This document shows positions 47,321-56,340 of a stretch of DNA of 64,000 nt, piece by piece; position 1 is the first letter of the stretch; each line of letters begins with the position of its first letter. The DNA comes from Nonomuraea sp. MG754425 (lineage in GTDB: Bacteria; Actinomycetota; Actinomycetes; Streptosporangiales; Streptosporangiaceae): contig NZ_SSXE01000006.1 of the NCBI RefSeq assembly GCF_021699195.1, positions 1-64,000 on the forward strand. Reading direction: 5' to 3'. Position numbers and translations under genes: made by a program. The notes beneath the pieces were generated by a model. It worked only from the letters and a program-made list of their open reading frames with translations, was not told the DNA's origin and searched no databases.

Positions 47321-50293
47321 GTGGCCTCCGGCCCCAGCGAACCGCCACGGCGACCGCCCGAAGACGACGAACCGCGTCCCGAGGGCACGTCCGAACCCCC
47401 TTCCCCGCCGGAAGAACCCAGGATCAGCCATTCGCCGCCCGGCCCGACCGACGACCGGGCCAGGGGCTTACCGCTGACCTCCCCCTGGGGGATGCCGCCG
47501 TTCGCCGCCCCCGTCCCCGACGACCAGCCGCCCGAGCCGTCCGAGCCGCCCAAGGGGCGCATGCCGTACAGCTCGCCGACCGCGGAGCCTGAGGTCGAAC
47601 CGCGCCGGCGGCCCCGCCGCATCGTCAACCGGCCCGACAAGCTGGTGGCCGGCGGCCCGCTCGGCTCCGGGGCCGCCGTGCCCCAGGCGTCCGAGAGCCG
47701 GGTCTCCGAGCCGGGCGCGGACCAGGAGCCGGAGACCGCGGCGGACGTCCCGGACGTGCCCCGCCCCCGGCCCGAGGGCGACGCGGTGGCCGGCGAGGAA
47801 CTCGTGGTACCCGCCGACCCGCCCCGTCACGACCCGCCCGATCACGACACGCCGGACCACGACACGCCGGATGAGCGGAGCCCCGGTCGCGAGCTGGAGG
47901 TGCGGCGCGTCGGGCGGCCTCCCGCGGGCCGTCCCACCCGGCCCGACCTGCTCGTCGCGACCGGCCCCGCGCAGGGCGCCGGCGGACGCCACCACCGGGG
48001 CCCCGCCCCCGCCGCCGTGCGCAGATCCAGCCCCATGCGACGGGGCAGCAGGGCGGCCCCGGTCGTCCTGACCGTGGCCGCGGCCGTGCTGGTGGCGACC
48101 GGCGTGCTCGTCTGGCAGTGGAACGACGACACCACCGGCGGCCTGCGCCTCGCGGCGGGCACCGGACGGTCGGGCGACGAGTTGTTCACCGTCCCCGCCG
48201 CCGGCGTCGGCACCGACCAGAAGCTCAACGACGTGACCTCGGTGGGCCGCGCCGTGGTGGCGGTCGGCAGCGACATCACCAGCCCCACCCCGCGCCCGCT
48301 CTTCCTGTTCTCCCCGAACGGCGGCAAGAAGTGGCAGCTCGGCCAGGTGAACGGCGCCTCCCCGGCCGTCGTCAGACGCGTGGTCGGCGGCGCCGGCAAG
48401 TGGCTGGCCAGCGGCGGCGACGACACGGCCGGCGAGCGCGGCCTGTGGACCAGCGACGACGGCTATAGCTGGACGGCCCTGGAGGCGTCGAAGCTGGCCG
48501 CCTTCCGCGCCGGCGACCGCATCGAGGACATCGCCAGGACCGGCTCGGGTTTCGTCGCGGTCGGCACCACGACGGGAGCCGACGGCGGCGTCGGCCCGGC
48601 GGCCTGGCGTTCGGACGACGGCCGCACCTGGGAGCGGGCCGAGACCAGGGAACTGGGCGTACGTGAGCTGCGGGCCGTGGTCGCCAAGGGCGACACGGTC
48701 GTGGCCATCGGAGTACCCGCGGACGGTGAGGGGTCGCGGGTGCTGCGTTCGGCGAACGGCGGGCGCGACTGGCAGGCGACCGGCTTCCAGCTCCCCGAGG
48801 CCGACGACCCGCGCGCGGGGACGGTGGCGGTGCTGCCCAAGCGGTTCGTGCTGGTGCCGACCAGGAAGCGGACGCCGGAGGGCGACGTCCGCGTCTACTG
48901 CTCCCCGACCGGGGAGAAGTGGTCGCAGTGCGGCTCCATCGACGGCCTGGCGGCCGAGAGCGTCGGCGTGGCGTCCCTGGTCTCCTATCCTTCGGGCGCC
49001 GCCGCGATCAGCCCGGGGGCGATGGGCAGGTACTCGGTGCTGACCACCACGGACGGGCGCTCCTGGAGCAAACGGGCCAACCTCGGCGACCTGACCGGCG
49101 CGACCCTGCGCGGCTTCACGATCGCCGACGGCGGCACCCTGTTCGCCGGCGGCGACCAGGCGGCCTCCGACGTCGACAACGAGCCGGTCCTCGTGTCCGC
49201 GCCCCCGGGCGGCTCCGCCTCCCGCGTACGGCTCGGCGAGGTCGAGGGCCTGACCAGGATCGCCCGCGAGACGAACGCGCTGACCAGCCACGACGGCCGG
49301 TACGTCGCCGTCGGTTCGGCCTCGGGCGACGCCGGCCTGTGGACGATCAAGAACTGGCAGAGCTGGAAGTCCATGAGCCTCGGCGGCGCGGGCAGGCAGA
49401 CACTGGAGGACGTCGCGTACGGCGGCCGCGGCTGGCTGGCGGTCGGCGGCACCGAGACGAACGTCGGCGTCACCGAGCCTCTCCTCGTCACCTCCTCCGA
49501 CGGCGAGAGCTGGAAGCGGGTCGGCGCGACCGGCGACCTGGCCCGCCCGCCGGACCACCCCTACCTGCGCGCCGACGTGGTGACCGCGGGCAAGAAGGGC
49601 TACGTGCTGGCCGGGGAGTCGAAGGACCAGGCGGGCACGTCCGGCGCGGCCCTGTGGTTCACGCCCGACCTGCGCAGGTACACCCGGGCCGACAAGCTGC
49701 CGCAGGGCGGCTCCGGCGTGCGCGTCCACGACGCGGTCGCCGTCGGCGACGGGTACGTGGCCGTGGGCGGCTCCGGCGGCGCGGACCGGGAGCGCGCCGT
49801 GGTCTGGCACTCGGACGACGGCGTGAACTGGACCGCGCGCAAGAGCGTGGCCCCGCCGGACGTCACCTCGGCCGGGCTCCGCCGGATCACCACGTACCAG
49901 GGCAAGCTCGTGGCCATCGGCACGGCGCTGACGAACGGGGGGCGGCGCGCGTTCGCCGCCGTCTCGGACGACGACGGCAGGACGTGGCGCACGGACTGGC
50001 TGCCCGCGGACCAGGCGGCGGCGGTGTACGACCTGGCGGCGGCGGCCGAGGGTCTCGTGGCGGTCGGCTGGCATGGCGCGCCCGGCGAGGGCGACAGCTC
50101 GGCCTGGACCTCGCAGGACGGGCTGTCGTGGACCCGCATGGCGCTCACCAAGGACCGCCTGGCGGGCCAGGGGGCGCAGTGGTTGTCGGCGGTGGCCGTG
50201 GACGGGCCGGAGGTCGTGGCGCTCGGCCGGTCCACGACGTACGACGCCGATCATCTGATTCTGTGGACGTCCAGCCTCACGTCGAACCGGTAG
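47321..50293 (+). CDS. Large membrane-anchored protein with sialidase-type Asp-box propeller
   Basis: A 990-residue single-pass protein. Residues 1-245 are cytoplasmic, disordered and Pro/Glu/Arg-rich. A membrane helix spans about 247-267 (VVLTVAAAVLVATGVLVW). The outer 720 residues contain at least eight Asp-box (SxDxGxxW) units such as SDDGYSW, SDDGRTW, TTDGRSW, SSDGESW, HSDDGVNW and SQDGLSW, spaced as blades of one or two beta-propellers. No sialidase catalytic Arg triad is apparent, so binding is more likely than hydrolysis. GTG 47321 is fixed by aggagg 8 nt upstream. Function unknown. Confidence 0.85.
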   Translation: MASGPSEPPRRPPEDDEPRPEGTSEPPSPPEEPRISHSPPGPTDDRARGLPLTSPWGMPPFAAPVPDDQPPEPSEPPKGRMPYSSPTAEPEVEPRRRPRRIVNRPDKLVAGGPLGSGAAVPQASESRVSEPGADQEPETAADVPDVPRPRPEGDAVAGEELVVPADPPRHDPPDHDTPDHDTPDERSPGRELEVRRVGRPPAGRPTRPDLLVATGPAQGAGGRHHRGPAPAAVRRSSPMRRGSRAAPVVLTVAAAVLVATGVLVWQWNDDTTGGLRLAAGTGRSGDELFTVPAAGVGTDQKLNDVTSVGRAVVAVGSDITSPTPRPLFLFSPNGGKKWQLGQVNGASPAVVRRVVGGAGKWLASGGDDTAGERGLWTSDDGYSWTALEASKLAAFRAGDRIEDIARTGSGFVAVGTTTGADGGVGPAAWRSDDGRTWERAETRELGVRELRAVVAKGDTVVAIGVPADGEGSRVLRSANGGRDWQATGFQLPEADDPRAGTVAVLPKRFVLVPTRKRTPEGDVRVYCSPTGEKWSQCGSIDGLAAESVGVASLVSYPSGAAAISPGAMGRYSVLTTTDGRSWSKRANLGDLTGATLRGFTIADGGTLFAGGDQAASDVDNEPVLVSAPPGGSASRVRLGEVEGLTRIARETNALTSHDGRYVAVGSASGDAGLWTIKNWQSWKSMSLGGAGRQTLEDVAYGGRGWLAVGGTETNVGVTEPLLVTSSDGESWKRVGATGDLARPPDHPYLRADVVTAGKKGYVLAGESKDQAGTSGAALWFTPDLRRYTRADKLPQGGSGVRVHDAVAVGDGYVAVGGSGGADRERAVVWHSDDGVNWTARKSVAPPDVTSAGLRRITTYQGKLVAIGTALTNGGRRAFAAVSDDDGRTWRTDWLPADQAAAVYDLAAAAEGLVAVGWHGAPGEGDSSAWTSQDGLSWTRMALTKDRLAGQGAQWLSAVAVDGPEVVALGRSTTYDADHLILWTSSLTSNR

Positions 50294-50306
50294 ATCCGGC
50301 CCGCGG

Positions 50307-50702
50307 TCACGGCGGGAGCACGTCCCACGCGGTCAGCGTCTCCAGCAGGCCCTCCGACAGGGGTAGCCGCGCCAGGTCGGCGCGGGCGCACCAGCGCACG
50401 TCGGCGGCGTCGTCCCCGGCTACGGGCGTGCCGGCGGTGACGGTGGCGAGGTAGTCGCGGATCACGTAGGTGACCCCGCCGGGCCCCGGGCGCTCGACCG
50501 TGCCGGCCAGCCGGCCCACCTCGACGCGCAGTCCGGTCTCCTCCAGCACCTCGCGCCGCACTCCCGCCTCGTCGGCCTCACCGGGCTCCAGCCGGCCGCC
50601 GGGGACGGACCACGACCCCATGCCGGGCGGGTGACCGCGCCGGACGAGCAGGAGCCGGCGGGAGGCGTCGAAGATGATCGCGCCCACACAATTTACGCGC
50701 AC
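50307..50702 (-). CDS. NUDIX hydrolase
   Basis: A 131-residue protein with a complete Nudix box (GRLEPGEADEAGVRREVLEETGL). The start VNCVGAIIFDASRRLLLVRRGHPPGMGSW is typical of ADP-ribose or dNTP pyrophosphohydrolases of MutT type. GTG 50702 is the probable start, with a -10 element 7 nt upstream and no Shine-Dalgarno. Longer frames run antisense through the neighbour. The substrate cannot be told. Confidence 0.9.
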   Translation of the reverse strand: MRVNCVGAIIFDASRRLLLVRRGHPPGMGSWSVPGGRLEPGEADEAGVRREVLEETGLRVEVGRLAGTVERPGPGGVTYVIRDYLATVTAGTPVAGDDAADVRWCARADLARLPLSEGLLETLTAWDVLPP

Positions 50703-50709
50703 ATGGCCA

Positions 50710-50715
50710 AGATTA
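50710..50715 (-). promoter_or_regulatory. Leaderless -10 element of the NUDIX gene
   Basis: On the minus strand taatct ends 7 nt before GTG 50702. No ribosome binding site. Confidence 0.45.
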
Positions 50716-50776
50716 CGACGGGATAACGGACAGCGGCCTTGACGTGGCCGTGCCGGAGAACGCACCGTGGGTAGTT

Positions 50777-51403
50777 GTGAGAGCGGCTCCAACCTGCCCA
50801 CGGTGCTTTGGCCCGCTTCACGGGCCGAGCGCCTGGTCGAGTGCGTTTCGATGTGACACGCACGGTGATGTCCTGCCGTATCAGCCTCCGTGGCCACCGA
50901 CCAGCACCGCGCTTGAGGCGATACGCAAGAGTTCCGTCGTGCCCGTGTGGCTGCCGTGGCCGTTGCCCGCCGGCTGGCTGGTGACCGGCTTCGGCGAGGT
51001 CGGCGACCAGCGTACGGGCGCGCGGGCCAGCCTGGTGGCGCTGACCGGGCCGTCGCTGACGGAGGGGCCGGCGGATCTGCTCGTCATCGCCGAGGAGCCG
51101 GGCATCGGGCTCGGAGCCGCGTTCGCGGGGCTCGACGGCCCCGACCCGGGGGAGGGTTTCGACTCCGGGCCGCCGAACGCCAAGATCGCCGTACTGGGCC
51201 ATCCCACCGCCCTGTGGTGCGTGGACGGCCAGGCCGACCGGGCCGTGTACGCGGGCGAGGCGATGGGCAACTGGCTGTGGGCGATCGCCTGGCCGGCCGA
51301 CGCGGGCTGCCTGATCGCGCTCGCCGAACTGTCGCTGCTCGACGCCCGTGACCTTGAGCTGGATGTCCCGTTCGGGGCGTTCTCTCCCAGACTCGAGGAT
51401 TAG
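50777..51403 (+). CDS. DUF6758-like protein with a zinc-ribbon start
   Basis: A 208-residue protein. The first 35 residues hold a Cys pair (PTCPRCFGP) and a later FRCDTHG, which look like a zinc ribbon. The rest is a conserved globular region (VVPVWLPWPLPAGWLVTGFG, LLVIAEEPGIGLGAAFAG, and LWCVDGQADRAVYAGEAMGNWLW). It is a conserved actinomycete family next to the MBL-fold gene; the DUF number is recalled, not checked. GTG 50777 is chosen because homology begins there. Function unknown. Confidence 0.75.
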   Translation: MRAAPTCPRCFGPLHGPSAWSSAFRCDTHGDVLPYQPPWPPTSTALEAIRKSSVVPVWLPWPLPAGWLVTGFGEVGDQRTGARASLVALTGPSLTEGPADLLVIAEEPGIGLGAAFAGLDGPDPGEGFDSGPPNAKIAVLGHPTALWCVDGQADRAVYAGEAMGNWLWAIAWPADAGCLIALAELSLLDARDLELDVPFGAFSPRLED

Positions 51404-51443
51404 CGATTCGCGCTGGCAGGGGAACGGGCTAGAGTTCGGAGGC

Positions 51444-52154
51444 GTGACAGCGCGTATCGAGCGAGTGGTGACCGAGGGTGTCGTCGAGATCGACGGCACC
51501 GAGCACAAGGTCGAGAACAACACCTGGATCGTGGGCGACGACGAAGAGGTGATCGTCATCGACGCTTCGCGTGACGCCGACAAGATCCTTGAGCAGGTGG
51601 GCGAGCGGGAGGTGCTGGCCGTCATCTGCACGGCGGGCCTGCCCGACCACGTGGGGGCCGCCATCGAGGTGGCCAGCCGCGACGAGGCCGTGGTCGCCCT
51701 GCACCCCAAGGACAAGCCCCTGTGGCGGGAGACCTGGCGCGAGACCTGGCCCGACATCGACATGGAGGACGACGGCATCTTCGGAGTGGCCGACGTCCAG
51801 ATCGACGTCATGGAGACGCCCGGCGTCACGCCCGGCGGCGTGTCGCTCTACTGCGAGGCGCTCGGGGCCGTGTTCACCGGCAAGGCCCTGCAGGCCGACG
51901 GCCCCGGCAAGCTCGGCGGCGAGTACCCGGCGCTGGCCGATCAGCTCACCTCGATCGGCGGGCGGCTGTTCACGCTGCCCGGCGACACGCGGGTGCTGGC
52001 CGTGCACGGCGACGAGGTCACGATCGGCGACCTGGAGCCGCACTTCGACGACTGGGTCTCCGGCTCGCTGACCCGGGTCGACACCGAGGCCGGGAGCGAC
52101 GGCCCGCTGACCGACGGCACCAAGATCTCCGGGATCAAGCTGGGCGACGACTAG
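51444..52154 (+). CDS. Metallo-beta-lactamase-fold protein with a degenerate metal site
   Basis: A 236-residue MBL-fold protein recognisable from NNTWIVGDDEEVIVIDAS and ALGAVFTGKALQADGPGKLGG. The metal-binding HxHxDH is reduced to TAGLPDH at residues 63-69, so the first two His are Ala and Leu. The His of the usual TPGHSPG is Val (TPGVTPGG) and the Asp of FTGD is Lys. It cannot hold two metals in the usual way. GTG 51444 has cggagg upstream. Together with the nuclease that follows directly, it may act as a structural partner. Confidence 0.85.
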   Translation: MTARIERVVTEGVVEIDGTEHKVENNTWIVGDDEEVIVIDASRDADKILEQVGEREVLAVICTAGLPDHVGAAIEVASRDEAVVALHPKDKPLWRETWRETWPDIDMEDDGIFGVADVQIDVMETPGVTPGGVSLYCEALGAVFTGKALQADGPGKLGGEYPALADQLTSIGGRLFTLPGDTRVLAVHGDEVTIGDLEPHFDDWVSGSLTRVDTEAGSDGPLTDGTKISGIKLGDD

Positions 52155-53063
52155 GTGTCCACGCAGGGGCAGCTTCCGCTGGACGGGATGCCGCGGCGGC
52201 TCTATTCGTGCACGCCGTCGCGGCTGAACACCTGGCTCGACTGCCGCCGCCGCTACCGGTTCACCTACCTGGACCGGCCGCAGCCGTCCAAGGGGCCCGC
52301 GTGGGCGCACAACAGCGTGGGCGCGAGCGTGCACAACGCGCTGGCGGGCTGGTGGCGGGAGCCGTACGAGCGCAGGACCCCGCTGACGGCGGCCATCCTG
52401 GTCACCAACGGGTGGATCACCGAGGGGTTCAGGGACGCCGAGCAGTCGGGGCGCTGGCTGGCCCGCGCCCGTGACCTCGTGTCCGGATATGTCGCGACCC
52501 TCGATCCGTCCGACGACCCGGTGGGCGTCGAGCGCACGGTGGCCACGCGGACCAAGGTCATCGCGGTGTCCGGCCGCATCGACCGGCTCGACCGGCGCGG
52601 CGACGAACTGGTCGTGGTCGACTACAAGACCGGCCGCCGCCCGCTCACGCAGGACGACGCGCGCTCCTCGCTGGCCCTGGCCGTGTACGCCGTCGCCGCC
52701 GCCACCATGATGCGCACCCCGTGCCGCACGGTCGAGCTGCACCACCTGCCCACCGGCGAGATCGTCGAGTGGCGGCACACCCCCGAGTCCCTGGGCCGGC
52801 ACCTGAGCCGCGCCGAGGAGATGGCCGTCGAGGCGTCGGAGGCCGACGACCGCTACCGGGCCGCCGTGGCCGAGCGGCCGGGGCCGCGCCGCGCCTCAGG
52901 CGACCGGCAGTCCGTCGGCCCCGCGGCCGTGCCCGCCGAGATCGACGAGCTGTTCGCGCCCAGTCCTGGCCCGATCTGCTCCTGGTGCGACTTCCGCCGG
53001 CACTGTCTCGAGGGGCAGGCGGCCGGCCCCGACCGCCAACCTTGGGACGCCCTGGCCGAATAA
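52155..53063 (+). CDS. RecB-family PD-(D/E)XK nuclease with predicted Fe-S cluster
   Basis: A 302-residue Cas4/AddB-like nuclease. Early Cys in LDCRRRYRF and three late Cys in CSWCDFRRHC (CxxC-x5-C) form the four-Cys site of Fe-S RecB nucleases. The active site is GRIDRLDRRGDELVVVDYKTG (Asp, Asp/Glu, Lys), and a Gln/Tyr motif follows (ALAVYAVAAA). It should cut DNA ends processively or nick single strands. The GTG start abuts the MBL stop codon, so the two are translated together. No CRISPR is present in the window. Confidence 0.9.
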   Translation: MSTQGQLPLDGMPRRLYSCTPSRLNTWLDCRRRYRFTYLDRPQPSKGPAWAHNSVGASVHNALAGWWREPYERRTPLTAAILVTNGWITEGFRDAEQSGRWLARARDLVSGYVATLDPSDDPVGVERTVATRTKVIAVSGRIDRLDRRGDELVVVDYKTGRRPLTQDDARSSLALAVYAVAAATMMRTPCRTVELHHLPTGEIVEWRHTPESLGRHLSRAEEMAVEASEADDRYRAAVAERPGPRRASGDRQSVGPAAVPAEIDELFAPSPGPICSWCDFRRHCLEGQAAGPDRQPWDALAE

Positions 53064-53083
53064 CCCGCTCCGCGGAGGGTTAT
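53060..53083 (+). terminator. Hairpin on the nuclease stop codon
   Basis: The arms ataaccc and gggttat enclose a 10-base loop rich in ccgcgg. The stop codon TAA lies in the left arm. It separates the nuclease from the MFS gene. Confidence 0.4.
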
Positions 53084-53092
53084 GCACGTCTT

Positions 53093-54271
53093 GTGAGAGA
53101 TGTGGGACGGTTACCCGCGGCCGTGGCGCTGGGCTCGCTGTTCAACCCGCTGAACTCGTCCATGATCTCCGTCGCGCTGGCCCGCATCGAGGCCGAGTTC
53201 GGCGTCGGGGTCGCCGCGGTGACCTGGCTGGCGGCCGGGTTCTACCTGGTCGGCATCATGGTGCCGCCGGTGATGGGCGCGCTGGCGGACCGGTTCGGGG
53301 CGCGGCTGGTGTTCTGCGCCGGGCTGGTCACGATGGGGGTCACCGGGGTCCTGGCCGCGCTGGCTCCGTCGTTTCCGGTGCTGGTGGCGGTGCGGCTGCT
53401 GCAGGCGTTCGGGAGCTGCGCGACGATGCCCGCGGGCATGGCCATCGTCCAGGCCGTCATGCCGGGTGAAGACGGCAGGCCGCCGCCGCGCGTCATCGCG
53501 ATGATCTCGATGGTGCTCACCGCCAGCGCCGCCGCCGGGCCCGTGCTCGGCGGGTTCCTGGTCGCGCTGGGCGGCTGGCGGGCGATCTTCCTGGTCAACG
53601 TGCCGCTCGCGGCCCTCGCGTTCGCGGTGGCGCTGCGCCGGCTGCCCCGCGTACGGGCGGAGGGCGCGCGGGCGGCGGCCCTGCCCAGGCCGAGCGCCGG
53701 GCTGCTGGCCACCTGCGGGCAGTTCGCGCTCGGGAACGTGGTCTTCTACGTGGCCTTCTTCGCGGTGCCGCTGTGGGCGCAGAGCGCGGCCGGTCTGCCC
53801 GCGCAGCTCGCGGGCCTGCTCGTGCTGCCGCTGGCCGGCCTCGGCATGGTGGTGACGCCGCTCGCCGTGACGCTGACCAGGCGCGCCGGGATGCGTAAGG
53901 TGCTGGTCCTGGGCTCGGCGCTGCTGCTCGCCGGCTCGTGCGTGATGCTGGCCGCGCGGACCGTCTGGCCGGTGCTGGTGGCCGGCGCGCTGCTGGGGGT
54001 GGCGGCGGCCCTCACCCAGTTCGCGCTGAACTCGCTGGTGTTCGTGCACGCCGGGCGGCGCGAGACCGGGGCCGCGGTGGGGGTGTTCCAGGCGTCCAGG
54101 TACGTCGGGGCCGGCACGGCGGCGGTGCTGCTCGGCGTGCTGTTCGACCGGACGGGCCTGGACGGCGGTGGCTGGTTGATGGCCGGCGTGTCGGTGGTCG
54201 TGCTGGCGGGGGCCGTGCTGCTGCCGGTCAGGCGGCCTGCGGCCAGCGGCGGGGATCGGTCAGACCCTTGA
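53093..54271 (+). CDS. MFS transporter, DHA2-like
   Basis: A 392-residue major facilitator with about twelve helices. N-terminal SLFNPLNSSMISVALARIEA and the loop VMGALADRFGARLV (motif A) are typical of DHA2-type drug exporters, as is GPVLGGFLV (motif C). GTG 53093 is the first in-frame start; a GTG at 53102 is an alternative and neither has a well-spaced ribosome site. The end overlaps the convergent MpaB gene by 44 bp. Confidence 0.88.
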   Translation: MRDVGRLPAAVALGSLFNPLNSSMISVALARIEAEFGVGVAAVTWLAAGFYLVGIMVPPVMGALADRFGARLVFCAGLVTMGVTGVLAALAPSFPVLVAVRLLQAFGSCATMPAGMAIVQAVMPGEDGRPPPRVIAMISMVLTASAAAGPVLGGFLVALGGWRAIFLVNVPLAALAFAVALRRLPRVRAEGARAAALPRPSAGLLATCGQFALGNVVFYVAFFAVPLWAQSAAGLPAQLAGLLVLPLAGLGMVVTPLAVTLTRRAGMRKVLVLGSALLLAGSCVMLAARTVWPVLVAGALLGVAAALTQFALNSLVFVHAGRRETGAAVGVFQASRYVGAGTAAVLLGVLFDRTGLDGGGWLMAGVSVVVLAGAVLLPVRRPAASGGDRSDP

Positions 54272-55124
54272 GGCCCTTGCTCACGTCGTAGCCCGCCGCG
54301 CCCAGCCGCTCCCTGGACGCCCGCAGCATCTGCCTGGTGGCGGGCATGAAGGCGCGATCGTGCACGGTCTCGGGCAGCGCGTTCAGGCCCAGCCGGAACG
54401 CCTTCAGCGCCGCCGTGACCGTCGCCTGGGGCACCTCGGGCAGCGCGCCGTACATCTGCCTGGCCCAGCCGGGCAGCGTGTAGTAACACAGCGCGCCGAA
54501 CGGGAAGTAGGCGGGCTTGCCCGGCGCCAGCATGCGCAGCTCGTGCGGCAGCCGCGGCCACATCAGGAACCGGACGGTTGAGGCCGCCTCGGGCGTGACC
54601 CGCAGGGCGGGGCGCATCCGCTCGAAGTAGGCGGCCATCTCCGCGCACGAGCCGGGCACGTCGTCGAGGTGCAGGCCGACGTACGTGGCGCTCCTGCGCT
54701 GCTCGCGCAGGTAACGGTCGGCCTGGCGGTCGCTGAGCCCGAGCCCGCCGCGCCTGGCCACCTCGAGGTACGACGACACCTCCGCGCAGTGCACCCACAG
54801 CAGCAGTTCGGGGTCGTCGACCCGGTGCGTGCGGCCGGTCTCGGGGTCGTGGATGCGCAGGGCCTTGTGGATGCCGCGGACCCGCCTGCCGATCTCGTCG
54901 GCCTCCTGCGGGCTGCCGAACGTGACCCGTCCCACGAAGTCGGCGGTGCGGCGCAGCCGGCCGAACGGGTCCTCCTGGAAGCCGGAGTTCTGCCAGACGC
55001 CCAGCATGGCCAGCGGGTGCAGGGCCTGGAGCATGAGGCCGCGTACGCCGCCGACCCACATCGAGCGGTCGAGGTGCACCTGCCAGGTCGCGCTCTGCGG
55101 GGGCTGGACCGAGATTTCCGCCAT
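54228..55124 (-). CDS. MpaB/DUF2236 family oxygenase
   Basis: A 298-residue protein of the rubber-oxygenase/MpaB family: HLDRSMWVGGVRGLMLQALH start with the invariant Arg, HPLAMLGVWQNSGFQEDPFGR, WVHCAEVSSYL and CYYTLPGWAR. Heme-binding proteins of this family oxidise polyisoprene or side chains of secondary metabolites. ATG 55124 has no Shine-Dalgarno. It starts 13 bp after the stop of the alpha/beta hydrolase gene on the same strand, suggesting that product and hydrolase act on one substrate. Confidence 0.88.
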   Translation of the reverse strand: MAEISVQPPQSATWQVHLDRSMWVGGVRGLMLQALHPLAMLGVWQNSGFQEDPFGRLRRTADFVGRVTFGSPQEADEIGRRVRGIHKALRIHDPETGRTHRVDDPELLLWVHCAEVSSYLEVARRGGLGLSDRQADRYLREQRRSATYVGLHLDDVPGSCAEMAAYFERMRPALRVTPEAASTVRFLMWPRLPHELRMLAPGKPAYFPFGALCYYTLPGWARQMYGALPEVPQATVTAALKAFRLGLNALPETVHDRAFMPATRQMLRASRERLGAAGYDVSKGLKGLTDPRRWPQAA

Positions 55125-55137
55125 GGTAAGTACATGA

Positions 55138-56028
55138 TTACACCGCATTGGACCGACTGTCCAAAAAGTGCTTCTCGGCGGAGTTCCAGAACCGGACGAG
55201 GGCCGCGGCCGTCGTCTCCGGGGCCTCGACGGCGGGGGAGTGCACCGAGCCCGGCACGACCACGCACTCGGCCCCGAGCGCGGCCGCCATCTCCGACTGC
55301 GCGTCGGGCGGCCAGCCGTCGTCGTGCTCGCCGAACAGCACCAGCGTGGGCACCTCGACCTGGCGCAGCTCGTCGGTGCGGTCGTGGGCGGACAGCACCT
55401 GCCCGGCCATGTGGGTCAGGCCCGTGGGCGAGTTGGACAGCAGGCGCTTGTGCAGGAACTCCATGATGTCGTCGGGCACGTCGCGCGCCAGCGCCTCGGG
55501 CTCGAACCTGGCCTGCCACAGCGCCTCCAGGCCCAGCGCGGGCACCTGCTCGACGATCTTCCTGGCGTTGACGGCGCGCCTGCCCTCGATCGCGCCGGGG
55601 CCCGAGCTCATCAGCGTGACCGAGGCGAACCGGGTGCGCCCGTCGATGGCCGCCTCCCTGGCCACCAGGCCGCCGAACGAGTGGCCCACCAGGTGGACCG
55701 GGTCGTCGCCGCCGATGGCCTGGGCCAGCGCGTCGATGTCGGCCCCGAGGGCCGCGCAGGTGTAGGCGGACGGGTCGTCGGGGCCCGGGGTCTCGTACTG
55801 GCCGCGCAGGTCGATCGCCACGACCCGGCGGCCGGACTGGGCCAAGGTCATCAGGACCGCGATGAAGTCTTCCTTGCTGCCCGTCAGGCCGGGGACCAGA
55901 AGCGCGGGCCAGCGCTCGATCACACCGCTGACCGGAACCGCGTCCAGGGCCGCGAACGCGCCCTGTGACGTCTCGATCTTCTGAGGTGTGACGCCAGGAG
56001 GCAGGTCGAGGAATCGCGGCGTACTCAC
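55138..56028 (-). CDS. Alpha/beta hydrolase
   Basis: A 296-residue cytosolic hydrolase. Nucleophile Ser in LVGHSFGGLVA, acid in LFGEHDDGWPP, His in PGSVHSPAVEAP, oxyanion region VPGLTGSKEDF. It resembles esterases and C-C hydrolases of unknown substrate. GTG 56028 is chosen because homology starts there and a leaderless promoter is present; the longer frame to 56439 is not coding. First gene of the pair with the oxygenase. Confidence 0.88.
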   Translation of the reverse strand: MSTPRFLDLPPGVTPQKIETSQGAFAALDAVPVSGVIERWPALLVPGLTGSKEDFIAVLMTLAQSGRRVVAIDLRGQYETPGPDDPSAYTCAALGADIDALAQAIGGDDPVHLVGHSFGGLVAREAAIDGRTRFASVTLMSSGPGAIEGRRAVNARKIVEQVPALGLEALWQARFEPEALARDVPDDIMEFLHKRLLSNSPTGLTHMAGQVLSAHDRTDELRQVEVPTLVLFGEHDDGWPPDAQSEMAAALGAECVVVPGSVHSPAVEAPETTAAALVRFWNSAEKHFLDSRSNAV

Positions 56029-56036
56029 GTGGGGCA

Positions 56037-56042
56037 ACAATA
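56037..56042 (-). promoter_or_regulatory. Leaderless -10 element of the hydrolase gene
   Basis: On the minus strand tattgt ends 8 nt before GTG 56028, without a ribosome site. Confidence 0.4.
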
Positions 56043-56340
56043 CCCAGAGGTCAGGGCCTCGACACCGGCATGCCCGGCACGCTGGTGCGAGTTCTGGGGA
56101 GTTGCGAGGTATGCGGGATCCGGTGATCAGGCCCGCGACCTCGTACGACGGCGCGCGGACAGCCGGCGGGTTCCGGACGTTGGAGCACCCGATTCCGGTC
56201 CTCCGGGACCTCGGCCCGCCCGGGACCGTCCCCAGAGACCTCGTGGACGGCCCTGAGCGGGCGCCTGGGGCTCTGTGACGCCTGTCGGGCACTTTCTTTG
56301 GCGGGGCGGGGCCATGCCGCCGTGTGAGAGCACGCACGGC
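56043..56340. other. Gap without a supported gene
   Basis: About 300 bp between the hydrolase promoter and the helicase terminator. Short frames exist on both strands but none has recognisable features or a ribosome site. I see nothing else in it. Confidence 0.5.

Noticed and set aside
52155..53063. Cas4 and a CRISPR locus
   Set aside because: The nuclease has the Fe-S RecB pattern, but there are no cas genes or repeat-spacer arrays in the window; a stand-alone nuclease is more likely.
55988..56278. A 96-residue plus-strand frame next to the alpha/beta hydrolase
   Set aside because: It begins antisense inside the hydrolase and has no recognisable features or ribosome site.
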